In this document: piece after piece, positions 18,785-26,658 of the stretch | Position numbering within the stretch: position 1 is the first letter of the stretch | Layout: the number at the start of each line of letters is the position of its first letter | NCBI GenBank assembly: GCA_025454175.1 | Contig: JALOOX010000038.1 | Coordinates: forward strand, 1 to 61,820 | Length of the DNA: 61,820 bases | From: Syntrophobacteraceae bacterium | GTDB lineage: Bacteria; Desulfobacterota; Syntrophobacteria; Syntrophobacterales; Syntrophobacteraceae | Direction: 5' to 3' | Program-made: the position numbers and the translations under genes | Notes under the pieces: model-generated | The model's input: only the letters and a program-made list of their open reading frames with translations | Told to the model about the DNA's origin: nothing | The model's database searches: none

Positions 18785-19420
18785 ATGGCCCGGGACGTAA
18801 CCTCAGCTTCATTCGTTGGTGGGAGCCCCGGGGCTCGTGAATTGCTTTGGGCTCTTGTCGTGGCCCTTGTCTTCTGTTCGTGCGGCCCGGCCTTCTCGCG
18901 ATCCCTTTCCGAGGAGGATGCTTCCGCCGCCCAGCGACTGGAAGAGCAAAACCTCGATTATTTCACGGATCTGCCGGTCTCGACCCACGAGGGTAGGGAG
19001 GTGAGGTTTTACTCCGATCTGCTCAAAGGGAGGCGGGCCATCATCAGTTTCTTCTACGTCAACTGCCCGACGGCGCAACCGGCACTGCTCAGCCTTTTCA
19101 AACTGCACAGGGAGCTCGGGGAAAAAATGGGGGACGAGATCGTCTTCCTGACGCTCAGTGTGGACCCCGAGCGGGACGACCTTGCGGCGGTTCAGGAATA
19201 TGCGAGACGGTACAACCCCGGCAGAGGCTGGTATTTCATCACGGGCAAGCGGTCGAGCATGGATGTCATCAATCGGAAGCTGGGCAATACCCTCAAGCTT
19301 CCCGAGGGACACCTCAGGCAGTTTTTGATCGGTAATCTTCGGACCGGTCACTGGATGCGCCTTGTCGAGACGGCTCCACCCCCTGCACTGAAGGACGGGT
19401 TGAGCTCCCTGGCGGAGTAG
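18785..19420 (+). CDS. Sco1/SenC-like exported thioredoxin-fold protein, atypical metal site
   Basis: 211 residues. A hydrophobic N-terminal segment (about 18-38, ending near a Cys-Ser-Cys) is a signal peptide or lipoprotein-type anchor. The rest matches the Sco fold: FYSDLLKGRRAIISFFYVNC, then LTLSVDPERDD and WYFITGK. Sco proteins bind copper through C-x3-C and a distal His. Here the site reads C94-P-T-A-Q98, so the second cysteine is replaced by Gln. GHLRQFLIG may supply the His. It is the first gene of the cassette with two NosL-like genes. AGGGAG precedes the ATG. Confidence 0.8.
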   Translation: MARDVTSASFVGGSPGARELLWALVVALVFCSCGPAFSRSLSEEDASAAQRLEEQNLDYFTDLPVSTHEGREVRFYSDLLKGRRAIISFFYVNCPTAQPALLSLFKLHRELGEKMGDEIVFLTLSVDPERDDLAAVQEYARRYNPGRGWYFITGKRSSMDVINRKLGNTLKLPEGHLRQFLIGNLRTGHWMRLVETAPPPALKDGLSSLAE

Positions 19421-19459
19421 GTCTTCTGATGGATGGTTCAAGACAAAGGAGGAGCGGGT

Positions 19460-19996
19460 ATGAAAAGGAAGCTTTTGCTGGTCGCGATCATTGTGGGTCT
19501 TTTGTCCATGGGCGCTCATGTGGATGGGGTGCAGGCGGAAAAGGACATCCTGGATCATGCATCGTGCAAGTATTGCGGCATGGATCGCGGGCAGTTCGCG
19601 CACAGCCGCATGCTCATCGAGTACGACGACGGGTCGAGCGTCGGGGTGTGCAGCCTCCACTGCGCGGCCATGGACCTCGCTCTGCACCTTGATAAGACGC
19701 CTGCCGCCATCAAGGTGGGGGATTATTACAGCAGGGAGCTCATCGATGCCGAGAAGGCCTCCTGGGTCATCGGGGGAGACAAGCCCGGCGTCATGACTCG
19801 AAGGGCCAAGTGGGCTTTTGGGAAGCAGGAGGATGCGGAGAGGTTCATGAAGGAGAGCGGCGGGAAGCCCGCCGGTTTTGACGAGGTCATGAAGGCCGCC
19901 TACGAGGACATGTACGACGACACCCGGATGATCCGGGAAAAGCGAAAAGGCAAGGGCATGCACCAGCACGGGCACAAGGATCACAAGCACAACTAG
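19460..19996 (+). CDS. NosL-like exported metal-binding protein
   Basis: 178 residues from ATG 19460 (AAGGAGGAG upstream; an earlier ATG at 19433 lacks one). Signal peptide at 1-26. The mature start carries SCKYCGMDRGQF (Cys36, Cys39, Met41), matching the C-x2-CGM motif of NosL, which binds Cu(I) for nitrous oxide reductase assembly. A second pair, Cys64 and Cys68 (VCSLHC), and a His-rich tail (HQHGHKDHKH) strengthen a metal-binding role. No nosZ is in the window, so the client is unknown. Confidence 0.8.
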   Translation: MKRKLLLVAIIVGLLSMGAHVDGVQAEKDILDHASCKYCGMDRGQFAHSRMLIEYDDGSSVGVCSLHCAAMDLALHLDKTPAAIKVGDYYSRELIDAEKASWVIGGDKPGVMTRRAKWAFGKQEDAERFMKESGGKPAGFDEVMKAAYEDMYDDTRMIREKRKGKGMHQHGHKDHKHN

Positions 19997-20053
19997 TGGA
20001 GCAGGCGGGGAGCGGGCTGCACCCGGGCGCCGCTCCCCTTTGGAGGCGCCCCG

Positions 20054-20527
20054 ATGAAAAGAGCTGCTATCAGTCTGCTGGCGATGGTTTTGATGGTGCC
20101 CTCGCTGGGTTCAGCCGGACCGGAGCCCGCCACTCCGGCCAGGGAGGACAAGTGCCCGGTTTGCGGAATGTTTGTGGCGAAGTATCCGGACTTCCTCTGC
20201 CAGGTGGTTTTCAAGGACGGCTCCAGGTTCTTCTTTGATGGAGCCAAGGACATGTTCAAATATTACTGGAATGTTTCCCGTTACAGCCCCGGCAGGGCCC
20301 GGGAGGATATCCAGGCCGTCTTCGTGACGGAATACTACGACCTGAAGCCCATCGACGGCCACAAGGCGCATTATGTGATTGGAAGCACGGTGTATGGACC
20401 CATGGGCAAGGAGCTCATTCCCTTCGAGAAAGAGGAGGATGCCCGCGAGTTCCTGGTGGATCACAGCGGATCATCCATTCTGAAGTTTGGCGAGGTCACC
20501 GTTGAAATACTGAAATCCCTGGATTGA
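20054..20527 (+). CDS. Second NosL-like exported protein
   Basis: 157 residues with a signal peptide (1-21, cleavage near GSAGP) and the motif DKCPVCGMFVAKYPDF (Cys34, Cys37, Met39) of NosL. Further NosL-like features are FKDGSRFFFDGAKDM, KPIDGHKAHYVIGS and the ELIPFEKEEDAREF segment. It lacks the His-rich tail of the preceding paralogue. It lies 57 bases after that gene and 4 bases before a small membrane-anchored protein. Two NosL paralogues with different tails suggest a relay. Confidence 0.85.
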   Translation: MKRAAISLLAMVLMVPSLGSAGPEPATPAREDKCPVCGMFVAKYPDFLCQVVFKDGSRFFFDGAKDMFKYYWNVSRYSPGRAREDIQAVFVTEYYDLKPIDGHKAHYVIGSTVYGPMGKELIPFEKEEDAREFLVDHSGSSILKFGEVTVEILKSLD

Positions 20528-20531
20528 GCCC

Positions 20532-20834
20532 GTGCGCAAATGTAATCTTTTCCTGGTTTGCATGGTGATTGCCTTCGTGGGTGTGGCGCTTATGGTGCTG
20601 CATTCAACCGTTCTCGAGGCTTCGGAGGAAGTCGGGAGGGACGCGCGCAGGGAATGGGTTGCGAAGCTGGGTCTTTCGGACCTTTGCCTTTTCACCGATG
20701 CCCGGTATACGCGCCACCCGGTCATGGCTGACGTGCACACGCCCTTCCAGGACTACCCTCTCGCTTTCGAGCACTTCCCTTCGGGCTCCATTATCGGTGC
20801 TCCGCCTCATCTGAGGGGAGAGCGTTCATGGTGA
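20532..20834 (+). CDS. Small membrane-anchored or exported protein of the NosL cassette
   Basis: 100 residues, start GTG. One N-terminal hydrophobic stretch (LFLVCMVIAFVGVALMVL) would anchor or export it. The rest is soluble with no cysteine pair (Cys4 and Cys53 only). I do not recognise the family. It lies four bases after the second NosL-like gene and three bases before the ABC permease, so it is almost certainly co-transcribed. Confidence 0.65.
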   Translation: MRKCNLFLVCMVIAFVGVALMVLHSTVLEASEEVGRDARREWVAKLGLSDLCLFTDARYTRHPVMADVHTPFQDYPLAFEHFPSGSIIGAPPHLRGERSW

Positions 20835-20837
20835 GCC

Positions 20838-21971
20838 ATGCGATGGGTTGAGAAGCAGAAGAACATACTGGATTTCACGCTGTCGGCCCTGTGGCGAAGA
20901 AAAGGCAAGAACATCACCCTGGTGTCCGTCTATACCTTTGTCGTCTTCCTGGTCGCTTCAGTGGTTTTTCTCACGGGCGCCGTCAAGGGCGAGGCCGAAC
21001 GTGTGCTCATCGAAGCTCCGGACATGATGGTGCAGCGTCTGGTGGCCGGCCGGCATGATTACATTCCCCTGCGCTACATGGATACCATTCGGGATCTCCG
21101 TGGAGTCCAGGGCGTGCAGAGCCGCCTCTGGGGGTACTACTTCGATCAGACCAACAGCGCCAACTACACCCTCATGGTCAATGACGAGCTGAACATTCAG
21201 CCCGGCGGCATCATTATCGGCAGCGGGGTTGCGCGGAATCTCCTGGTGAAGGAGACGGGCTCGCTGCCGTTTCGTACCTACGACGGCTCTTATGTGTTCA
21301 TGAAGATCGAGCGCGTACTGGACGAGGATCTTGACCTGGTGGCCGCGGACCTGATCCTTTTGAGCGGCAGGGACTTCAGGCGTATCTTTCTCACGCCCGA
21401 GGGGCAGGCGACGGACCTGGTCCTGAAGGTGAGGAACCCCAGGGAGATGCCGACCATTGCGAGGAAGATCGTGGCGCTTCTGCCCGACACGCGCCCCATC
21501 CTGCGCGAGGAGATTCTGCGGACTTACGACGCGGTTTTCGAGTGGCGTGGCGGGCTTTCCATCCTGGTCCTCTCGGGAGCGTTCCTGGCCTTTCTCATCC
21601 TGGCCTGGGACAAGGCCACGGGTCTGAGTGCCGAAGAGAAGCGGGAGATCGGTGTGCTGAAAGGCATTGGCTGGGAAACCTCGGACATCCTCCAGTTGAA
21701 GTTCTGGGAGGGAGTGGCCGTTTCACTCACCGCCTTCCTGGCGGGGCTTGTTCTGGCCTACGTTCATGTGTTCTTCACGCCGGCGGTCCTCTTCGAGCCG
21801 GCCATCAAGGGCTGGTCGGTGCTCTACCCCAGGTTTCAGCTCACACCTCACCTGAGTGTCTACCATGTGTCGACGCTCTTCTTCCTGACGGTGGTGCCAT
21901 ACACGGTGTCGACCATCCTTCCGTCGTGGCGGGCTGCCAGTATTGATCCGGACATCGTCATGAGAATGTGA
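20838..21971 (+). CDS. FtsX/MacB-type ABC transporter permease
   Basis: 377 residues. One N-terminal membrane helix (VSVYTFVVFLVASVVFLTG, about 30-50) is followed by a periplasmic domain of some 200 residues and three C-terminal helices, with the EKREIGVLKGIGWETSDIL coupling segment. This is the four-helix layout of MacB/FtsX/LolC-type permeases, which drive periplasmic mechanical work or extrusion rather than classic import. The ATPase follows after 45 bases. Confidence 0.87.
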   Translation: MRWVEKQKNILDFTLSALWRRKGKNITLVSVYTFVVFLVASVVFLTGAVKGEAERVLIEAPDMMVQRLVAGRHDYIPLRYMDTIRDLRGVQGVQSRLWGYYFDQTNSANYTLMVNDELNIQPGGIIIGSGVARNLLVKETGSLPFRTYDGSYVFMKIERVLDEDLDLVAADLILLSGRDFRRIFLTPEGQATDLVLKVRNPREMPTIARKIVALLPDTRPILREEILRTYDAVFEWRGGLSILVLSGAFLAFLILAWDKATGLSAEEKREIGVLKGIGWETSDILQLKFWEGVAVSLTAFLAGLVLAYVHVFFTPAVLFEPAIKGWSVLYPRFQLTPHLSVYHVSTLFFLTVVPYTVSTILPSWRAASIDPDIVMRM

Positions 21972-22016
21972 TCACGGCGAGAGAATGCTTATTCTACTGT
22001 CTGGCGTGTTGATATC

Positions 22017-22730
22017 ATGGGGTCCGGGATTCAGGGGAGCGTCAAAAAGGAAATGATCCAGGTCAGGGATGTGCGCAAGGTGTTCAACACGGGCAGGCCC
22101 AACGAGTTTGTGGCCATCGACGGCGTGAGCCTGACCATCGAACCGCACAGGGCGACTGTGCTCAAAGGTCCCAGCGGCTCGGGAAAGACGACGCTCCTGA
22201 GTCTTCTGGGCTGCATGGCGCGGCCGACTTCGGGGAGGATCTCTCTCCTGGACCGCGAAATCACCAGCCTCCCCGAACGTTTTCTGACGGACATCCGTAG
22301 AAAGAGCTTCGGGTTCATTTTCCAGCAGTTCAACCTCATCAAGGGGATCACAGCCCTTGAGAACGTCATGGTGCCGGCTTACCCGACCGGGGAGAGGTAT
22401 TCCTCCCTCAAGCGGAGGGCCCTCGAGCTTCTGGAGCTCTTCGATGTGGGCACAAAGGCGGCGTCGAAAGTCGAGTGGCTTTCGGGCGGCGAGGCTCAGC
22501 GGGTGGCCATAGCGCGGGCATTGATGAACGATCCCATGGTGGTCATCGCCGATGAGCCGACGGCTCATCTCGATACCCGGCTGTCCCGGGAATTCATGGA
22601 GATCATGGGTGATCTGAAGGCCAGGGGCAAGACCCTTATAATGGCCAGCCACGATCCCATCGTTCACGAATCCCCCGTTGTGGACGGGGTGGTTGAAATG
22701 CGCGACGGCAGGCTGGTCGAAAGGCGGTAG
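22017..22730 (+). CDS. LolD/MacB-type ABC transporter ATPase
   Basis: 237 residues. Walker A GPSGSGKTT near residue 53, Q-loop FGFIFQQFNLI, signature LSGGEAQRVAIARAL, Walker B VVIADEPTAHLD and switch His in MASHD. The sequence is of the LolD/FtsE group that partners FtsX-type permeases. ATG 22053 is an alternative start closer to the family norm. It is followed 5 bases later by the last membrane protein of the cassette. Confidence 0.92.
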   Translation: MGSGIQGSVKKEMIQVRDVRKVFNTGRPNEFVAIDGVSLTIEPHRATVLKGPSGSGKTTLLSLLGCMARPTSGRISLLDREITSLPERFLTDIRRKSFGFIFQQFNLIKGITALENVMVPAYPTGERYSSLKRRALELLELFDVGTKAASKVEWLSGGEAQRVAIARALMNDPMVVIADEPTAHLDTRLSREFMEIMGDLKARGKTLIMASHDPIVHESPVVDGVVEMRDGRLVERR

Positions 22731-22735
22731 CGACG

Positions 22736-23731
22736 GTGTTTCTTCACCCTGCCATTCTCTCGCTGGTCGTTGGCTCGGCTCTCGTGAGTCTCATGCTGGT
22801 CCATGCCTGCATCATCGGCGCCCGGATTCTCAGCCGCTGGGACCTCGAGAGCGGCAGCGAGCTCCAGCTGAACCTCGAGCGCCGCACCTATCTCGTGTCG
22901 ACCATCATGACCTACGCCCTGGGATTTCAGCTCCTTTCCCTGTTCCTCTTCATCTACACGGTGGACCATCTGGCCGTGCTTTTCGTCGGAGCCATGTGTG
23001 CCGCGGGCTCGCTCAACGCCAACAGCTGGGGCTACCCGACGCTCATCCTGAAGATAATCAACTTCCTCCTGGCGGGGCTTTGGCTCATCGTGAACTACAC
23101 GGACAACCGGGGGTATGACTACCCGCTCATCAGGCTGAAATATGCGCTGCTGCTTCTGATCGCTCCGCTGGTTGCGGTGGAGATGGCGTTCCAGTCCGCC
23201 TATTTCATGGGGCTCGCTCCGAACGTCATCACTTCGTGCTGCGGGACCCTGTTCACTTCGGATTCAGGAGGGGTGACTTCAGGCATCACGGCGCTGCGGC
23301 ATCTTCCCGTCGAGGTGGCCTTTTACTCGAGTCTCCTGCTCACCCTTGCGCTGGGCGCCCGCTTTTACCGAACGGGCAGGGGGCTGGCGCCTTTCACGTT
23401 GATGAACGGAGCGGTCCTGGTGTCGAGCGTCCTGGCGCTCATGTCCTTTGTTTCGCTTTACATCTACGAGCTTCCGACGCATCATTGCCCCTTCTGCATC
23501 CTGCACGGCGAGTACGGGCACGTGGGCTATCCCCTGTACATCAGCATACTGGCGGGGGCCCTCTTCGGTTTTGGGATGGCCGCGATCGCTCCCTTCCGGA
23601 AGAGGGCGAGCCTTGCCGCGGTTGTGCCGCGGGTCCAGAAAGGATTGGCTTTCATGGCTTTGGGCTTCCATGGGGTGAACCTTTCCATCGTCATCGTGGT
23701 GGCGAGCACCTCCAACCTGATTCTGCACTAG
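22736..23731 (+). CDS. Polytopic membrane protein with cysteine motifs, function unknown
   Basis: 331 residues with about eight predicted membrane segments, GTG start. Two cysteine-bearing loops stand out: TSCCGTLF near residue 164 and HHCPFCILHGEYGHVGYP near residue 247, which resembles a vitamin-K-epoxide-reductase-like or metal-binding loop (C-x2-C with flanking His). I do not recognise a named family. Position behind the NosL-like and ABC genes makes a role in periplasmic metal or thiol handling plausible. That is inference. Confidence 0.65.
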   Translation: MFLHPAILSLVVGSALVSLMLVHACIIGARILSRWDLESGSELQLNLERRTYLVSTIMTYALGFQLLSLFLFIYTVDHLAVLFVGAMCAAGSLNANSWGYPTLILKIINFLLAGLWLIVNYTDNRGYDYPLIRLKYALLLLIAPLVAVEMAFQSAYFMGLAPNVITSCCGTLFTSDSGGVTSGITALRHLPVEVAFYSSLLLTLALGARFYRTGRGLAPFTLMNGAVLVSSVLALMSFVSLYIYELPTHHCPFCILHGEYGHVGYPLYISILAGALFGFGMAAIAPFRKRASLAAVVPRVQKGLAFMALGFHGVNLSIVIVVASTSNLILH

Positions 23732-23738
23732 AGCAACG

Positions 23739-25889
23739 ATGCCATCGGTCAGCCTCCGCTCGATTCTCTTTCTGCTCGTCATGCTTGCGGTGCTTCCGTT
23801 GTGGGGGCTGGCGTTTTACACCAACTTCGAACAGCGCCAGCAGGGGATCCGGCACCTCGAGTCCGACATCCGGCGTTGGACTCAGTTTCAGGCCGTGAAT
23901 CAGCAGACCTCTCTTGCCGGGGCCAGGCAGCTGCTGTTGACCCTGGCCCAGTCGCCGGAGATCGTCGAGGATGATTCCGGCCGCTGCAGTCAGTATCTTG
24001 CCGATCTCATCGAAAACTACATTCAGTACTGGATTCTCGCCGCGGCGGATCTGCATGGAGAGGCCTACTGCAGTTCGCTTCCCCTGCCGCTGACCCTGAA
24101 ATACGGGCAAGATCTCTGGTTTCAGCAGGCTCTTCAATCCATGGACTTCAGCGTCAGCGGCCTCAAGAGGGACCCCATCAGCGGAGAGCCCACGGTCTAC
24201 CTGGGCTACCCCATCGTGGACGGGCAGGGCATCCAGAAGGGGGTGCTGCTGGCGGGCCTCGAGCTGACGCGCCTCGAGCTGTGGGGATCCGACGAGAGTC
24301 TGCCCGAGGGAAGCATCATCGCGTTGTTTGACCGGCATGGAACCGTGGTGGCCCACTATCCGGACCCCGAGAAATGGGTGGGCAAGGCTCTCCAGAGCAC
24401 GGCCCTCGTGACCAGCGTGCTGGCGCTGGGGGAAGGGCTGGTTCGGGACTCGACCTTCGACGGCAGGGAGCGCCTGTTCGGGTTTCAGAAGTTGCGACAA
24501 CCCGTGGACACTGATCTCTACCTGGCCGTGGGACTGCCGATGGATCTGGCCCTGGCAAGGGCCGAGCACACGCTCAGGCGGAATCTGGCCGGTTTCTTTC
24601 TGGTGGCTCTCATGGCGCTGGTGGCCGCATGGCTCGCGGGAAAGCGGCTCGTTCTTCGACGCATCGGGCTCCTGCTTGACTCTCTCCATAAGCTCGAAAG
24701 CGGTGACCTCAAGGCCCGAAGCGGCCTGCACCGGGGGCGGGATGAGTTCAGCATTCTGGCCAGCGGTATCGATTCCATGGCGGCATCCCTCGAGGAGCAG
24801 TCCTTCAAGCTCCATCAGGCGGAAGAGCGCTACCGGATGCTGGTGGAACAGATTCCCGCCGTGACCTATGTCATCTCGGTGGAGGCGGATCGGCCTTTTC
24901 TCTACATCAGCCCGCAGATCGAAACGCTTCTGGGATTCTCCCCCCGGGAATGGCGGGCTGATCCCATGCTCTGGGAGGGCCGGATCCACCCCGAGGACCG
25001 CGAAAGGGTGCTGGCCGAGACCAGGAAGGGGCTGCAGGAGCATTCCAGGATCCGATTCCACGTCGAATACCGCATGATCGCCAGGGATGGAAGCGTTGTA
25101 TGGGTCTTTGACCAGACGGTGCCCGAATACGATGCCGAAGGACGCCTAAGAAATCTCAGGGGCCTGGTGGTGGATGTAACCGAAAGGCACAGCTACGAGG
25201 ATAGGCTTCTGAAATACCAGGAGCAGCTCCGCTCCCTGGCCACGCAGCTCGCGGTGGCTGAAGAGCACGAGCGACGTCGGATCGCTACCGGGCTGCACGA
25301 TCACGTGGCTCAGAAGCTCGCCATCTCCAAGATCAAGATGGAGGGGCTCATGAGCTCACCCCTGACGAATGAGGCCGGCCAGACACTCACTCAGGTCTAT
25401 GAGCTCATATCCCAGGCGGTTCAGGATACCCGTTCCCTGATGAACAAGATCAGCTCGCCCATCCTCCATGAGCTGGGTCTGGAAGCGGCCCTGGAATGGC
25501 TCGTTGAAGAATTTCAAAGAATGCATGGTCTGTTCTGCTACTATGAGGATGATGGAGAGCTCAAGCCGCTGGAGCGCGACATCAGCGCGCTGCTGTTTCA
25601 GGCGGTCAATGAGCTCCTGGTCAACGTGGTGAAGCATGCCTGCGTGGAAGCATGCGAGTTGCGCGTGGAGAAGGAGGGCGAATGGATCCGGGTCACGGTC
25701 TCCGACGAGGGAGCCGGGTTCGACCCTTCGGAGATAGGTCCCCTGAGGAGGATGGAGGGTGGATTCGGGCTCTTCAGCATCAAGGAGCGGATGAACGGCG
25801 TCGGCGGGCGACTGGAAATCGAGTCGACCCCCGGAGAGGGGTCCCGGCTTTCCCTGCTGGCGCCGCTCAAGGCTGCCAGACGCGCCTGA
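23739..25889 (+). CDS. Membrane PAS sensor histidine kinase, NarL-type (HisKA_3)
   Basis: 716 residues. TM1 near 5-28, an extracytoplasmic Cache-like sensor of about 250 residues, TM2 near 285-308, a HAMP-like segment, a PAS/PAC domain (about 365-485), then the HisKA_3 H-box GLHDHVAQKLAISKIKMEG and ATPase boxes DEGAGF and GGFGLFSIKERM. It starts 7 bases after the membrane protein of the NosL cassette and is probably part of the same transcript. The following gene, its expected partner, is a damaged LuxR-type regulator. Confidence 0.9.
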   Translation: MPSVSLRSILFLLVMLAVLPLWGLAFYTNFEQRQQGIRHLESDIRRWTQFQAVNQQTSLAGARQLLLTLAQSPEIVEDDSGRCSQYLADLIENYIQYWILAAADLHGEAYCSSLPLPLTLKYGQDLWFQQALQSMDFSVSGLKRDPISGEPTVYLGYPIVDGQGIQKGVLLAGLELTRLELWGSDESLPEGSIIALFDRHGTVVAHYPDPEKWVGKALQSTALVTSVLALGEGLVRDSTFDGRERLFGFQKLRQPVDTDLYLAVGLPMDLALARAEHTLRRNLAGFFLVALMALVAAWLAGKRLVLRRIGLLLDSLHKLESGDLKARSGLHRGRDEFSILASGIDSMAASLEEQSFKLHQAEERYRMLVEQIPAVTYVISVEADRPFLYISPQIETLLGFSPREWRADPMLWEGRIHPEDRERVLAETRKGLQEHSRIRFHVEYRMIARDGSVVWVFDQTVPEYDAEGRLRNLRGLVVDVTERHSYEDRLLKYQEQLRSLATQLAVAEEHERRRIATGLHDHVAQKLAISKIKMEGLMSSPLTNEAGQTLTQVYELISQAVQDTRSLMNKISSPILHELGLEAALEWLVEEFQRMHGLFCYYEDDGELKPLERDISALLFQAVNELLVNVVKHACVEACELRVEKEGEWIRVTVSDEGAGFDPSEIGPLRRMEGGFGLFSIKERMNGVGGRLEIESTPGEGSRLSLLAPLKAARRA

Positions 25890-25892
25890 TCC

Positions 25893-26537
25893 GTGGCTCC
25901 CCGGGGATTGGCGACCCAGCCGCATGCTGGAAGCCACAAGCCACAAACCACAAACCAGAAACCAGGAACCAGAAACCAGGAACAGGACGGGGAGTCGGCG
26001 GTGAACCTGACGGGTGATCTCAAACCCTCCGTGGTGGTGATGGATATCGGCATGCCGGACATGAACGGCATCGAGGCCACCCGGCAGATCGTGGCATCGC
26101 ATCCCGATGTGAAGGTGATTGCCCTTTCGATGCACTCGGACAAGCGATTCGTGGGGGGGATGCTCAAGGCGGGAGCGTCGGGATACCTGCTCAAGGACTG
26201 CGCCTTCGGCGAGCTGGCCAACGCCATCCGCGCCGTCACCGAGGGGCAGACCTACCTCAGCCCGCAGGTCACCCACGTGGTGGTGCAGGGCTATGTGCGA
26301 CAGGTGGGGCCGAGTGCACCCGTCGGCGCGGATGTCCTGACGGGCAGGGAGCGGGAGGTGCTCCAGCTCCTCGCCGAAGGCAAATCGACCAAGGATATTG
26401 CCGCGCTGCTCAAGCTCAGCGCCAGGACCGTCGAAACACACCGCCAGCAGATCATGAACAAGCTCAATATCCACAAGGCGGCCGAACTGGTCAAGTACGC
26501 CATCCGCGAAGGAGTGATCACCCTCAACGATCCCTGA
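25893..26537 (+). CDS. NarL/LuxR response regulator with N-terminally truncated receiver
   Basis: The frame of 214 residues has a receiver that starts only at AVNLTGDLKPSVVVMDIGMPD, so the phosphoacceptor Asp remains but the first strand and helix, the acidic Asp pair and the second strand are missing (about 45 residues). The lost part is replaced by residues encoded by a 7-bp repeat array (25930-25985). The LuxR domain (LTGREREVLQLLAEGKSTKDIA) is intact. GTG 26001, in frame with GGGGAG before it, could yield a 178-residue protein. It may be a decaying gene or a regulator freed from phosphorylation control. Confidence 0.7.
   Translation: MAPRGLATQPHAGSHKPQTTNQKPGTRNQEQDGESAVNLTGDLKPSVVVMDIGMPDMNGIEATRQIVASHPDVKVIALSMHSDKRFVGGMLKAGASGYLLKDCAFGELANAIRAVTEGQTYLSPQVTHVVVQGYVRQVGPSAPVGADVLTGREREVLQLLAEGKSTKDIAALLKLSARTVETHRQQIMNKLNIHKAAELVKYAIREGVITLNDP
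25930..25985. repeat. Tandem heptanucleotide array 2, inside a coding frame
   Basis: Eight units with a 7-base period (GAAGCCA, CAAGCCA, CAAACCA, CAAACCA, GAAACCA, GGAACCA, GAAACCA, GGAACA). It is read through as the N-terminal part of the truncated LuxR regulator. Confidence 0.88.
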
Positions 26538-26609
26538 TGGGGAATCACTGAGCGGACGTTCCGCCTGGAGAGAGAATGGCCGCCGAGATACCGGCCTTTG
26601 CCGACAGGC

Positions 26610-26632
26610 CCGAGAGCCGGGGCTGCTCTCGG
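26610..26632. terminator. GC-rich hairpin between convergent genes
   Basis: CCGAGAGC (26610-26617) pairs perfectly with GCTCTCGG (26625-26632) around a 7-base loop. It lies between the LuxR regulator and the convergent CNNM gene. There is no T-run, so termination is only suggested by position. Confidence 0.35.
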
Positions 26633-26658
26633 CTCATCTCGACTCCCCGGCATGCGGA

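Noticed and set aside
25930-25985. CRISPR-like array
   Set aside because: Units are 7 bases long with no spacers; it is a simple tandem repeat.
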